DNA from: Rhizobium pisi
GTDB lineage: Bacteria; Pseudomonadota; Alphaproteobacteria; Rhizobiales; Rhizobiaceae
Direction of reading: 5' to 3'
Assembly (NCBI RefSeq): GCF_003938655.1
Contig: NZ_RJJT01000001.1
Span: forward strand, 248,001 to 312,000
DNA length: 64,000 bases
Shown: positions 7,480 through 15,935 of the stretch, in pieces
How positions within the stretch are numbered: the stretch's first letter is position 1
How the letters are laid out: each line of letters starts with the position of its first letter
Notes under the pieces: generated by a model
What the model was told of the DNA's origin: nothing
The model's input: only the letters and a program-made list of their open reading frames with translations
Database searches by the model: none
Program-made: the position numbers and the translations under genes

Positions 7480-8574
7480 ATGATGGCTCGTGAAACGGGA
7501 ATTCTGGCGGATCGCGCGATATCAGCGCTGTTCGAAACGGAGCGTCTGATCTCCGAACGGGAGCTGGACCGCGACCAGATCCAGCCGGCAAGCCTCGACC
7601 TGCGCCTTGGCGCCAAGGCTTTTCGCGTGCGTGCCAGCTTCATGCCCGGCCCCTCGCATCTGGTGTCCGACAAGCTCGACCGGCTGAGCCTGCATGTGAT
7701 CGACCTGTCGGAAGGCGCGGTGCTCGAAACCGGCTGCGTCTACATCGTGCCGCTGATGGAGAGCCTTGCTCTTCCCGCCGACATGTCGGCCTCGGCCAAC
7801 CCGAAGAGCTCGACCGGCAGGCTGGATATCTTCACCCGCGTCATCACCGATTACGCCCAGGAGTTCGACAAGATCCCGGCCGGTTATTCCGGCCCGCTCT
7901 ATCTCGAGATCAGCCCGCGCACCTTCCCGATCGTCGTGCGCCGCGGCTCGCGCCTATCGCAGATCCGCTTCCGCGTCGGCCAGGCCCTGCTCGGCGAGCC
8001 GGAACTCCTGAAGCTGCATGAAAGCGAGACGCTGGTCGCCAGCAAGCTGCCAAACGTGTCCGGCGGGGGCATCGCACTGTCGATCGACCTCGCCGGAGAC
8101 AAGGACGGCCTGATCGGCTATCGCGGCAAGCACCACACCGCTGTCGTCGACGTCGACAAGAAGGCCCAACACGATATCTTCGATTTCTGGGAGCCGCTCT
8201 ACAGCCGCGGCCGCAACGAACTGATCCTCGATCCCGACGAGTTCTATATCCTCGTCTCGCGCGAGGCGGTGCACGTGCCGCCGGATTATGCGGCCGAGAT
8301 GACCCCCTTCGACCCGCTGGTCGGCGAATTCCGCGTCCATTATGCGGGCTTTTTCGATCCGGGCTTCGGCCATGCGCCGGCCGGCGGGCGCGGCAGCCGC
8401 GCCGTGCTCGAAGTGCGCAGCCACGAAGTGCCGTTCATCCTCGAAGACGGCCAGATCGTCGGCCGCCTCGTCTACGAACACATGCAGGAAAAGCCCGCCA
8501 GCCTCTACGGCTCCGGCCTCGGCTCCAACTACCAAGCCCAGGGCCTTAAACTCTCGAAGCACTTCCGCATCTGA
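7480..8574 (+). CDS. dcd: 2'-deoxycytidine 5'-triphosphate deaminase
   Basis: This 364-residue protein is the long alphaproteobacterial form of dCTP deaminase, about twice the length of the E. coli enzyme. The N-terminal half has the nucleotide-binding ANPKSSTGRLD (about 106-116) and IQPASLDLRLG near the start. The second half (about 190-364) repeats a related fold, ending in SLYGSGLGSNYQAQG. The reaction gives dUTP as precursor of dTMP. Two adjacent ATG codons (7480 and 7483) are possible starts; GAGG lies just upstream. It is divergent from metZ across the riboswitch leader. Activity has not been shown from sequence alone. Confidence 0.88.
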   Translation: MMARETGILADRAISALFETERLISERELDRDQIQPASLDLRLGAKAFRVRASFMPGPSHLVSDKLDRLSLHVIDLSEGAVLETGCVYIVPLMESLALPADMSASANPKSSTGRLDIFTRVITDYAQEFDKIPAGYSGPLYLEISPRTFPIVVRRGSRLSQIRFRVGQALLGEPELLKLHESETLVASKLPNVSGGGIALSIDLAGDKDGLIGYRGKHHTAVVDVDKKAQHDIFDFWEPLYSRGRNELILDPDEFYILVSREAVHVPPDYAAEMTPFDPLVGEFRVHYAGFFDPGFGHAPAGGRGSRAVLEVRSHEVPFILEDGQIVGRLVYEHMQEKPASLYGSGLGSNYQAQGLKLSKHFRI

Positions 8575-8633
8575 ACCTTCCCGGCGGGCGCGACTTGACA
8601 GCCGCCCCCATCTGTTGGAAATCTCGCTTCGTC

Positions 8634-8707
8634 GCGGGTGTAGCTCAATGGTAGAGCAGCAGCTTCCCAAGCTGAATACGAGGGTTCGATTCCCTTCACC
8701 CGCTCCA
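8634..8707 (+). tRNA. tRNA-Gly (anticodon CCC)
   Basis: The acceptor stem GCGGGTG pairs with CACCCGC, the anticodon loop is TTCCCAA, the T-arm is GGGTTCGATTCCC, and CCA is encoded at the 3' end. The sequence closely resembles bacterial tRNA-Gly(CCC). The anticodon stem has a mismatch at its outer pair. Confidence 0.96.
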
Positions 8708-8729
8708 ATTCCCACGATGACTGATGCGC

Positions 8730-9008
8730 CTAATCCCCGAAGAACCGGATCGGCTTGTATTGGCGATGTGCGATGATCAGGCTTCGGTCCGGCTGGATGA
8801 TGTAGGTTTCCTCCACCTGCCGGCCGTATTGGTCGATGAAATTATGCGGAAAGGCAGAGCCAACAGGTGATTTGGTGAGCTTGGTGCGCGGCTGGCCGTT
8901 ATAGGTGATGCTTCCGGGGATGGGTTCGAGGCCCGGTCCGCCGTAGCTGACGGTGTCGCATCCCGAAAGAGCGAGAGTGCCGACGAGGCAGATGATTGCA
9001 GCTTTCAT
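8730..9008 (-). CDS. Small lipoprotein, paralogue of 58519-58785
   Basis: This 92-residue predicted lipoprotein has a signal peptide with lipobox LALSGC and lipidation at C17. The mature part contains LEPIPGSITYNGQPRTKL, TKSPVGSA and VEETYIIQPDRSL. A second gene at 58519-58785 has almost the same block, the same position of the lipid cysteine and the same length class, so the two are paralogues. I do not recognise a named function. I chose the start at 9008 with GGGAGG 7 bp upstream; an ATG two codons earlier overlaps that site. It lies 22 bp after tRNA-Gly, on the opposite strand. Confidence 0.8.
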   Translation of the reverse strand: MKAAIICLVGTLALSGCDTVSYGGPGLEPIPGSITYNGQPRTKLTKSPVGSAFPHNFIDQYGRQVEETYIIQPDRSLIIAHRQYKPIRFFGD

Positions 9009-9434
9009 ATCCATCCCTCCCAATACCGTGAACGCCATCACTTTACGCCTTGCCGGAGAGAGTTCACGACACAAATGCCCATGCCGCTCTTCAATCCTTC
9101 GGGAAGCGTCGCCGGGAGCGCCGTGATCGCTCTGCCGGACGGCCGGACATCCACCTATTGATGCTAGGGTGAAAATCACGTTCCACCAGTCGTGTGGCAA
9201 ACCCATCCATTGTCGAAGCCGGCGCCGTCTGCTAGATCGGCATCGTCGAAAAAGGCAGGATCGGTTGAGGTAAGCCCGATCCCTTCCGTTGGAGCGTTAA
9301 CAGCGCTCTCAAGAAGCTCTGCTCCGTGCCATGGCACGAGAACCCGCGACGTGATCCGCATGAAGATGCGGGATCCCGGCGGCGTGCGGAGACGGCAAAA
9401 GGCAGTCCCGGGATTTTTTCGAACGGAGACTGTT
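9009..9434. other. Intergenic region between lipoprotein and VOC gene
   Basis: This 426-bp gap shows no convincing coding frame. It holds the promoters of two divergent genes and, near its right end, a hairpin with a T-tract (9373-9419) that ends 15 bp before the next gene. Confidence 0.5.
9373..9419 (+). terminator. Possible leader terminator before the VOC gene
   Basis: ATCCCGG (9373-9379) can pair with CCGGGAT (9408-9414), followed by TTTTTTC. The loop is long (28 nt). If a transcript begins upstream it could be attenuated here. The evidence is weak. Confidence 0.3.
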
Positions 9435-9827
9435 ATGCGCCTGAACCATCTCGATTTCCATGTGCCCGATATCGCTGCCACGGCGGATTTCTTCATCCGC
9501 CATTTCGGGCTGCGGCTCAAGGACATGCGCGGCCTGAACGGCCTCGCCATCCTGGAGGATGACGCCGGGCTCGAAATCGTCCTTAGCCACGCGATTGCGA
9601 AGTTCGGCACTGCCGATCAGGTCGAACTGCAGCGCCAGACCTATCATGTCGGCTTCATCCTGCCCGAAAGGGCGGATGTCGATGCGGTCCATGCCGGGCT
9701 CGTTGCAGCCGGTGCTGATCTGTCCGGCCCACCGGCCGCGATGCGTGGCGGCTGGCTGTTTTATTGCACGGCGCCCGGAAAGATCCTCGTCGAGATCGGC
9801 TGGCGGCCGGGGGAGATCGCCAAATAG
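9435..9827 (+). CDS. VOC (glyoxalase/dioxygenase fold) family protein
   Basis: This 130-residue single VOC module starts with MRLNHLDFHVPDIAATADFF, the typical first beta-alpha unit, and ends with GKILVEIGW, the usual last strand. Candidate metal ligands are H5 and the late E in VEIGW, with H72 in TYHVGF. VOC proteins include glyoxalases, dioxygenases and antibiotic-binding proteins; the substrate cannot be read here. The ATG has GGAG 6 bp upstream. It converges with the chemoreceptor gene and shares a terminator with it. A possible attenuator precedes it. Confidence 0.8.
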   Translation: MRLNHLDFHVPDIAATADFFIRHFGLRLKDMRGLNGLAILEDDAGLEIVLSHAIAKFGTADQVELQRQTYHVGFILPERADVDAVHAGLVAAGADLSGPPAAMRGGWLFYCTAPGKILVEIGWRPGEIAK

Positions 9828-9828
9828 A

Positions 9829-9850
9829 AAGGGCGGCCGCAGCCGCCCTT
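9829..9850. terminator. Bidirectional terminator between VOC and chemoreceptor genes
   Basis: AAGGGCGGC (9829-9837) pairs perfectly with GCCGCCCTT (9842-9850) across a CGCA loop, with As to the left and Ts on the right arm. It lies between two convergent stop codons. Confidence 0.8.
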
Positions 9851-9872
9851 GCCAATAGCTGTTTCGATCGCC

Positions 9873-11876
9873 TCAGAACTCGGTCCAATCAGCATCCTTG
9901 CTGGACGGTGTGCTGCCGCCTGCGCCGAAGGCGTTGGCGAGCTTTTGGCCGAGGGCACGGGCCGGCGAAGCCTTCGGGCGTGCCGTGCTTTCGGCAACAC
10001 GCACTGGTGCCTTGGCAGCCGGGCGCGCGGTGGCGCGCGGCGCTGCGGCCGGTGGCCGGGCCGACGTGATCGGTGCGGCGGCGGCGAAGCCGCCGGTGCC
10101 CGTCAGCCTGAACTGGCCGAGCAGATTGTTGAGCGCTGCTGCCTCAGTGGCGAGGTTGTGGCTGGCGGCCGTCGATTCCTCGACCATTGCCGCATTCTGC
10201 TGCGTACCCTGGTCCATGGTGTTGACGGCGGTGTTGATCTCCTGCAGCCCGATCGACTGTTCGCGGGAGGCTTCGGCGATTGCGTGAACGTGCTGGTTGA
10301 TTTCCTGCACCTCATGGACGATCGCGTCGAGCGCCTTGCCGGTCTCGCCGACCAGCGAAACGCCGGTCTGCACATGCGTGCCGGAGGTACTGATCAGCGC
10401 CTTGATCTCCTTGGCGGCCTTGGCCGAGCGCTGGGCGAGTTCGCGCACTTCCTGGGCGACGACCGCAAAACCCTTGCCGGCATCGCCGGCGCGGGCAGCT
10501 TCCACGCCCGCGTTGAGAGCAAGCAGGTTGGTCTGGAAGGCGATGTCGTCGATGACTCCGATGATGTTGGAGATTTCGCCCGAGGACTTCTCGATCTGCT
10601 GCATGGCGGAGACGGCCTTGCGGACGACATCGCCTGATTTTTCAGCGCCGAGGCGGGTATGGGCGACGAGCTGGCTCGCTTCCTCCGCACGCTTGGCGGC
10701 GTCGCGCACTGTCGTGGTGATCTCCTCCAGCGCCGCCGCCGTCTCTTCGACGGAGGCCGATTGTTGTTCGGTCCGCTTGGAAAGCTCGTCAGCAGAAGAG
10801 CGGATCTCGTTGGCGCCGGCACTGATCGCCCGGGCGTTGGCGCCGACCGTATGCATGGTCTCGTTGAGTTTCTCGACCGAATTGTTGAAATCCTCACGCA
10901 GCGCATCGAGATGCGCGACGAAGGGCTCATTGATATGCGAGGCGAGATCGCCAGCGGCAAGGCGGCGCAGGCCGTCGCCGAGTGCCGCGACGGCGCGTTC
11001 GAGTTCGGATGCCTCGCGTGCCTTCTGCGCCTCGCTTTCACGGCGCTCGCTGTCGCTGACGTTGCGGTCGGCTTCGGCACGCGCCTCGATCTGGACGCGC
11101 TCGATCGCGTTGTCGCGGAAGGTCGAAACGGCCTTTGCCATCTGGCCGACTTCGTCACGGCGGTCGAGGCCGCCGACATCGCTTGTGGTATCGCCCTCGG
11201 CAAGCCGGGTCATGCGCTGGCGCAGTTGCGTCATGGGACCGGCGATGCCGATCTGGGCCACAACAACGCTGAAGCCGACCGCGGCGAGCACGGCGACGCC
11301 GATCAGCACAAAACAGAAGACGATCCGCCCGTTGATCGAGGCCGAGAGCGCGTCGCCACCATCGGTGAGCATCGCCATCATCGCATCATTGTTGGCGATC
11401 ATTTTCGGCGTCAGCGCATTGAGCTTGGCATTGATCAGGGCAACATTCGAAAGCGCGCCGGCGCTGTCCTTAGCCTTGCTCTGCTCGATGATCTTGTTCG
11501 CCAGGGTCTCGATTTCATCGATGCCGGCCTGGATCTCATCGATCGCCGGCTTGCGGCTGGGCACCAGTGCCAGCGCCTGCTTCATGCGATCTCGGGCCTG
11601 CGGCAGCTTGCTCGGTGTGGCGAGTGCCGTCTGGAATTCCGGCGTATCGGGTTTCATGTCGGCAAGCAGCGTTACCTGCAGCACCGAGGCAACCGCCGAT
11701 GCGCTGGCGCGCGCGCTCAGCATCGAGGCCTGCGCCTCATGATCGATGAAGGCGCTGTAGGCGGCGTCCGCGCGATGGAACTCGGAGATGACATAGGTCA
11801 GCCCGGCCATCGTGATCAGCCCGAGCAGCGCTACGACCGAAATGATTTTCGTGCGGATTTTCAGATGCTTCAACAT
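9873..11876 (-). CDS. Methyl-accepting chemotaxis protein
   Basis: This 667-residue chemoreceptor has TM1 at about 11-30, a periplasmic helical sensor (about 31-184) and TM2 at about 185-212. A HAMP and a second HAMP-like segment follow to about 340. The signalling domain (about 345-590) carries the hairpin tip with IDDIAFQTNLLALNAGVEAA. The extreme C-terminus DWTEF after a flexible Ala/Pro linker resembles the xWxxF pentapeptide that tethers CheR/CheB. The ligand is unknown. I chose ATG 11876 because the hydrophobic TM1 follows directly; upstream codons look non-coding. No che genes lie nearby, so it feeds a distant chemotaxis cluster. Confidence 0.92.
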   Translation of the reverse strand: MLKHLKIRTKIISVVALLGLITMAGLTYVISEFHRADAAYSAFIDHEAQASMLSARASASAVASVLQVTLLADMKPDTPEFQTALATPSKLPQARDRMKQALALVPSRKPAIDEIQAGIDEIETLANKIIEQSKAKDSAGALSNVALINAKLNALTPKMIANNDAMMAMLTDGGDALSASINGRIVFCFVLIGVAVLAAVGFSVVVAQIGIAGPMTQLRQRMTRLAEGDTTSDVGGLDRRDEVGQMAKAVSTFRDNAIERVQIEARAEADRNVSDSERRESEAQKAREASELERAVAALGDGLRRLAAGDLASHINEPFVAHLDALREDFNNSVEKLNETMHTVGANARAISAGANEIRSSADELSKRTEQQSASVEETAAALEEITTTVRDAAKRAEEASQLVAHTRLGAEKSGDVVRKAVSAMQQIEKSSGEISNIIGVIDDIAFQTNLLALNAGVEAARAGDAGKGFAVVAQEVRELAQRSAKAAKEIKALISTSGTHVQTGVSLVGETGKALDAIVHEVQEINQHVHAIAEASREQSIGLQEINTAVNTMDQGTQQNAAMVEESTAASHNLATEAAALNNLLGQFRLTGTGGFAAAAPITSARPPAAAPRATARPAAKAPVRVAESTARPKASPARALGQKLANAFGAGGSTPSSKDADWTEF

Positions 11877-12294
11877 GGAAATGTCACCCGATTGACGGGC
11901 ACGTCGCGCGCCCGGTGCTTTTGAAATCAATTGCTGCAGAAAAAACGCTGCTTCAATATCGCGGTTCAAGGATACGTTTGGACTGACGCGTGCATCATGC
12001 GATCGGCTGGCGGGGTCCGATGTCGTCGCCACAAATAAAAGGCGATATTCTTTAATTCTGCGCTAACAGCGGACGGCGGATGCCCGCAATTTTTAGGGGC
12101 TGAATTGTTATCCTCGGACGGCGTCTCAAGTCTCTTCTCTCCTCGGGCGAAGAGGGAATCGAGGCATTGCGGCATATCCCTTGAGGTCTGAAACCGAAGC
12201 CATCCGCACTCCCCGCATATTCCCCGCCGCGGATGACTCTGATACATCTCGCCGCCGCGGCAACGCTTCCCGATTAACCCGAGTCTCGATCACG
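11877..12294. other. Intergenic region between divergent chemoreceptor and solute-binding genes
   Basis: This 418-bp gap holds no convincing coding frame, RNA or repeat. Two GANTC sites occur near the right end (12235 and 12281). I see no clear promoter consensus. Confidence 0.4.
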
Positions 12295-13170
12295 ATGATG
12301 CAATCCAAGCTGGCATCCATGGCCCTGAAGGGTGTTCTCGCGTGCGGGCTGTTTCTCGGTGCGCTCCTTTTGAGTTTTGCCGCATCCGCCCAGCAGGCGG
12401 CACCCTCGCTGCCGCTGCTCTTCGATGCACGCGAGCGCCTGGCCAAACCGGACCTTTCCTCGCTGGTTCGCCTGCGCTTCCTGACGTCGGTCGATTTTCC
12501 GCCCTTCAACTTCACCGATCAGAACGGCAAGCTTTCCGGTTTCGACGTCGACCTTGCCCGCGAAATCTGCGGCGAACTTGAGATATCGGACAAGTGCGAG
12601 ATCCAGGCGATCCCCTTTGCCGATCTCAAGGATGCGCTCGCTGCCTCGCAGGGCGATGCCGTCATTGCCGGGCTTGCCGTGACGCCGGAGCTGCGCCGGC
12701 AATTCGTCTTTTCCAGGCCCTATCTGATGCTGCCGGCGCGCTTCGTGCGCAATCTGGCGGCGCCGATCGATGGAAAGACGGCTGCCGCGCTTTCGGGCCG
12801 GCCGGTCGGCGTCGTCAGGGGCACGGTGCACGAAACGATGCTGGCCGCTTTCTTCCCGGCCCTCAAGGCCGAGCCGTTCGATACGAAGGAAGCCCTGCTT
12901 GCCGCGCTCAAGGAGCGCAAAGTCGATGCCGCCTTTGCCGATGCGCTGCAGCTTTCCTTCTGGGTCTCTTCGCCGGCCTCGGCCAAATGCTGTGCGCTCT
13001 TCGACGGCCCTTATCTCTCCGAACATTTCCTCGGCGAGGGCATGACGATCATGCTGCGGCAGAAGGATAGCGTCCTGACATCGGCCATCGATCACGCGCT
13101 CGCCGCGCTATCGCGCAACGGCCGTCTTCAGGAAATCTATCTGCGCTATTTTCCCTACGGGCTCTATTGA
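12295..13170 (+). CDS. Extracellular solute-binding protein, family 3
   Basis: This 291-residue periplasmic binding protein has a signal peptide (hydrophobic core about 12-30) cleaved near ASA-QQA. The SBP family 3 core is visible: RFLTSVDFPPFNFTDQNGK, SGFDVDLAREIC, VIAGLAVTPELRRQFVFSRPY and a lobe-2 start GRPVGVVRGT. Family members usually feed amino-acid ABC importers, but no permease or ATPase gene is adjacent, so it is an orphan here. Four cysteines, including a CC pair near 231, are unusual. Two tandem ATGs (12295 and 12298) are possible starts and no strong ribosome site is seen. Confidence 0.82.
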   Translation: MMQSKLASMALKGVLACGLFLGALLLSFAASAQQAAPSLPLLFDARERLAKPDLSSLVRLRFLTSVDFPPFNFTDQNGKLSGFDVDLAREICGELEISDKCEIQAIPFADLKDALAASQGDAVIAGLAVTPELRRQFVFSRPYLMLPARFVRNLAAPIDGKTAAALSGRPVGVVRGTVHETMLAAFFPALKAEPFDTKEALLAALKERKVDAAFADALQLSFWVSSPASAKCCALFDGPYLSEHFLGEGMTIMLRQKDSVLTSAIDHALAALSRNGRLQEIYLRYFPYGLY

Positions 13171-13185
13171 CGCCGCAACCGGACT

Positions 13186-13599
13186 TTAGCCCTTGCGGAA
13201 ACGGGCAATCGCGCTGCGCTCGATGGCAGCGCAGGTGAGCTTGTCGAGGCCGAGCCGATCGCGCAGCAGGCTGAGCAGCCGGAGTTCCTCCGCCTTGACC
13301 GAGAGATCGGCGGAGGCGACCTCGACGGCGAGTGCATAGGCCGTGTCGTAGAGCTTTGCAGGCAGGGTGTCGCGCACGGTTTCCAGAACGACGTCGAGGC
13401 CTTCCGGCCCCGCAAGCAGCGAGGCGCAGTCGCGCGCCACGGAAATCAGGTTGTCGTCATCGAAATCCCTGAAAACAGGCAGGAATCCGATCAACTGTCC
13501 GATCCTTTCCAGCTCCCTGTCGTTCATCGTGCTGTCGACGGCGGATGCCATCACCATCACGTAGATCAGAGCATCATGGGCGGAAAGCGGCTTGTTCAT
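13186..13599 (-). CDS. TerB-like (tellurite-resistance fold) protein
   Basis: This 137-residue all-helical protein has the acidic TerB motifs: AVDSTMNDRELERIGQLI (about 20-37) and VEVASADLSVKAEELRLL (about 92-109), two internally similar helix pairs. TerB-fold proteins bind divalent metal and are linked to stress signalling at membranes; the exact role of solo chromosomal copies is unknown. AGGA lies 8 bp before the ATG. The SNase-like gene ends 48 bp upstream on the same strand, and the S24 regulator precedes that, so the three may be co-transcribed. Confidence 0.75.
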   Translation of the reverse strand: MNKPLSAHDALIYVMVMASAVDSTMNDRELERIGQLIGFLPVFRDFDDDNLISVARDCASLLAGPEGLDVVLETVRDTLPAKLYDTAYALAVEVASADLSVKAEELRLLSLLRDRLGLDKLTCAAIERSAIARFRKG

Positions 13600-13647
13600 T
13601 TCTGATTCCTTTTTCGATCGGTCCAGATTAGGAACTGGCGGCTGCCT

Positions 13648-14400
13648 TTACAAGGGATCGGCAGCATTCCGCGGCTGCCGGGCCGCTGGCTGTTTGCGGC
13701 GTGGATCGTCGCCGTAAAGTCCCTTTCCCGCCTGCTTGGCCTTCTCGGCGGCGGCTGCAAGCGGCGAACCCGGTGCTGCTTCCGCCCAGCCGTTTTCGGC
13801 GAGCCATGAGCCGAGATCCTCTGTGCCGAGGCGGCAGGTAGCGATCGCCGTTCCCTGCCATTCCGCCGTCTCGAGATCGCAAGTGACGCTGCGATTGCGC
13901 AATAGCAGGCGCAACGCCGTTTTCGCCATCATGCCGCAGGGCCATTGCCGGCTTGCCGGTCCGCATATCTTGTCGACCGGTGTCGAGACGATGCCGGCAA
14001 GCAGAAGCCTGCGTTCGCCGAAGGAAAGAATGCCTGCATTTTCAACCACCGGCCGCAACAACTCCATCGCCTTCTTCGTGCCGGGACCGGCCGTGTCGTG
14101 CTGCATCGTCTGCGCTTGTTGTTTGACACCGGCGGCTTTGGGCGCAGCGCCGCCAGATGCGGCCGGGGAGGGCGGAACCGCCGGTTCGGCCGAGCGGGCG
14201 ATCATTTCGGCGTGTTCATCCGATATTGCCGCCGGCCGTCCGGCGGTCTCAGGAGCAGCATCCGCCGTTGCGGTCGTCATCTCTTCTGCAGGCGCGATCT
14301 CTTCTTGGCCCACGCCGCCGAGCTTTGCTTGGCCCGCCATCAGCAGGCCGGCCACCACCGCAATCCCTGTGATACCTGTGAACAAGGCTGCAGGGGGCAT
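13648..14400 (-). CDS. SNase-like protein with degenerate active site
   Basis: This 250-residue protein has an N-terminal membrane anchor or signal (about 5-22), a long Ala/Pro/Glu-rich linker (about 30-105) and a C-terminal domain resembling the thermonuclease OB fold: RRLLLAGIVSTP, then MMAKTALRLLLRNRSVTCDL, ATCRLGTEDLGSWLAENGWA and AKQAGKGLYGD. The APE segment that supplies the catalytic Glu in SNases reads STPVDKIC here, and I do not find the paired catalytic Arg. It is probably not a nuclease but an exported scaffold (inference). It starts 11 bp after the S24 regulator stop. Confidence 0.7.
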   Translation of the reverse strand: MPPAALFTGITGIAVVAGLLMAGQAKLGGVGQEEIAPAEEMTTATADAAPETAGRPAAISDEHAEMIARSAEPAVPPSPAASGGAAPKAAGVKQQAQTMQHDTAGPGTKKAMELLRPVVENAGILSFGERRLLLAGIVSTPVDKICGPASRQWPCGMMAKTALRLLLRNRSVTCDLETAEWQGTAIATCRLGTEDLGSWLAENGWAEAAPGSPLAAAAEKAKQAGKGLYGDDPRRKQPAARQPRNAADPL

Positions 14401-14411
14401 GGAATATCTTC

Positions 14412-15077
14412 CTATTGGCTGGCCCAGATGATGCGAGCGATCCAGTCGACGTCGGAAAGATCGAGGGTGCGGTTGGGATGTTCGGGATTGAGCGACATGA
14501 GCTCGATCGACCGCGGGCTCTGACGCAGCAGCACCTTGGCCATCACTTCGCCCTCGCGTGTCCGCACGACCACGCGGTCGTTGCGGCGCACCTGCGCCCC
14601 CGGCTCGACGATCAGCACATCGCCGTCGCGGTAGAGCGGCATCATGCTCTCGCCCTGCACCTCCAGCGCATAGACGCCGGCCTTCTGTGATGGCGCTGCT
14701 GGAAATTCCACCACGTCCCAGCCCTGGCCGGCCGGAAAACCGCCATCGTCGAAAAAGCCGCCAGCGCCCGCCTGCGCAAAGCCGAGCAGGGGGATCGAGC
14801 TGCCGGGAGGCGCAAACGTCGCGTCCGGTAGCCCGGAAGGGTTGCCGCCCGGTCGCATGAAGGCGAGAAACTGCTCCATGCTCGCCCCCGTCGCATCGAG
14901 CACCTTGGAGATCGATTCCGTCGAGGGCCAGCGCAGCCGCCCGTCTGCGGAAAGCCGTTTCGATTTATTGAAGGATGTCGGGTCGAGCCCTGCGCGCCGC
15001 GCAAGACCAGACGGCGTCAGGTCGTGCCGTTCGGCAAGCCTGTCGATCGCTCCCCAGATCTGCTCGTGTGACAGCAT
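14412..15077 (-). CDS. XRE/S24 family repressor (LexA/CI-like)
   Basis: This 221-residue protein has an N-terminal helix-turn-helix (about 5-75, with TPSGLARRAGLDPTSFNKS) and a C-terminal S24 peptidase-like domain. The catalytic pair is visible as S144 in GESMMP and K181 in MAKVLL. Ala-Gly dipeptides at about 103-106 offer a possible self-cleavage site before the S24 domain, as in LexA and phage CI. Such regulators respond to DNA damage or another signal by cleavage. It leads a possible three-gene unit with the SNase-like and TerB-like genes. No phage genes are nearby. The start at ATG 15077 is chosen by homology of the N-terminus. Confidence 0.85.
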   Translation of the reverse strand: MLSHEQIWGAIDRLAERHDLTPSGLARRAGLDPTSFNKSKRLSADGRLRWPSTESISKVLDATGASMEQFLAFMRPGGNPSGLPDATFAPPGSSIPLLGFAQAGAGGFFDDGGFPAGQGWDVVEFPAAPSQKAGVYALEVQGESMMPLYRDGDVLIVEPGAQVRRNDRVVVRTREGEVMAKVLLRQSPRSIELMSLNPEHPNRTLDLSDVDWIARIIWASQ

Positions 15078-15197
15078 GATGCGCCCGATCCCGTGCGGCT
15101 CATCCAATGCCGCGCTTCAACCGAGCGGAATATTAACCGACCGTTCCGCCCGAGTAAAGACAGGAAAGGAATAAAATCCTGTTTCGGACGGTTTGCT

Positions 15198-15845
15198 TCA
15201 GGCCACCATCGCCATATTGATCTTGCCGAGCTGGATGACCGCCTGTGTCCGGCTGTCGACATCGAGTTTCAGCAGGATCGCCGAGACATGCGCCTTAATC
15301 GTCGCCTCGGAGACGCCGAGTTCGTAAGCGATCTGCTTGTTCAGCAGCCCTTCGGCAAGCATGGTCAGCACCCGGCTCTGCTGCGGCGTCAGCGTATGGA
15401 GACGGTGGATCAGGTCGGCGACGTCGGGATCCTGTTCCTGTCCATCGCGGTAGCTCTCCGGCGTGGCGATATCGCCGGCAAGCACCGTCTGTATGCTGCG
15501 GCGAATGTCCTCGATGCCGGAGGATTTGGAGATGAAGCCGGAAGCGCCGAGTTCCAGCGCCCGACGGATCGTCGTTGCATCGTCTGTTGCCGAGACGATG
15601 ATGATCGGCAGGCTAGCGAACTCGGAGCGCAATGCCATCAGGCCGGAAAAGCCGCTGACACCAGGCATCGCGAGGTCGAGAAGCATCAGGTCGGCGTCCG
15701 CATGGGCGCCTGCCGCCTTGCGCGCGGCGGCGAAATCACCGGCTTCGACGATCGACTGCCGGCCTTCCATGCCGATCACCGCCTGGCGCAGCGCATCCCG
15801 GAAAAGCGGATGATCGTCCGCAATGATGATGGTCTGTTCGTGCAT
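15198..15845 (-). CDS. LuxR/NarL-family response regulator
   Basis: This 215-residue two-domain regulator has a receiver (about 4-120, acidic pair D10/D11, phospho-site D57 in LLDLAMPG, lysine in GFISKSS) and a C-terminal LuxR HTH (about 145-210, LTPQQSRVLTMLAEGLLNKQ and VSEATIKAHVSAIL). No sensor kinase gene lies next to it, so it is an orphan in this window. AGGGAG lies 6 bp before the ATG. The target genes and signal are unknown. It is 120 bp from the S24 repressor on the same strand but separated by what looks like its own promoter region. Confidence 0.9.
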   Translation of the reverse strand: MHEQTIIIADDHPLFRDALRQAVIGMEGRQSIVEAGDFAAARKAAGAHADADLMLLDLAMPGVSGFSGLMALRSEFASLPIIIVSATDDATTIRRALELGASGFISKSSGIEDIRRSIQTVLAGDIATPESYRDGQEQDPDVADLIHRLHTLTPQQSRVLTMLAEGLLNKQIAYELGVSEATIKAHVSAILLKLDVDSRTQAVIQLGKINMAMVA

Positions 15846-15935
15846 CGAAAACTCCCTCCCAAGAGTCCGATCATGCCGCATGCGCCGCCATCCCCTCAGC
15901 GGTGCATGCATGCTCGCTGACGTGACTATATCAGA

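Noticed and set aside
11966..12247. Possible 93-residue minus-strand protein in the chemoreceptor upstream gap
   Set aside because: No ribosome site, no recognisable domain and poor codon pattern.
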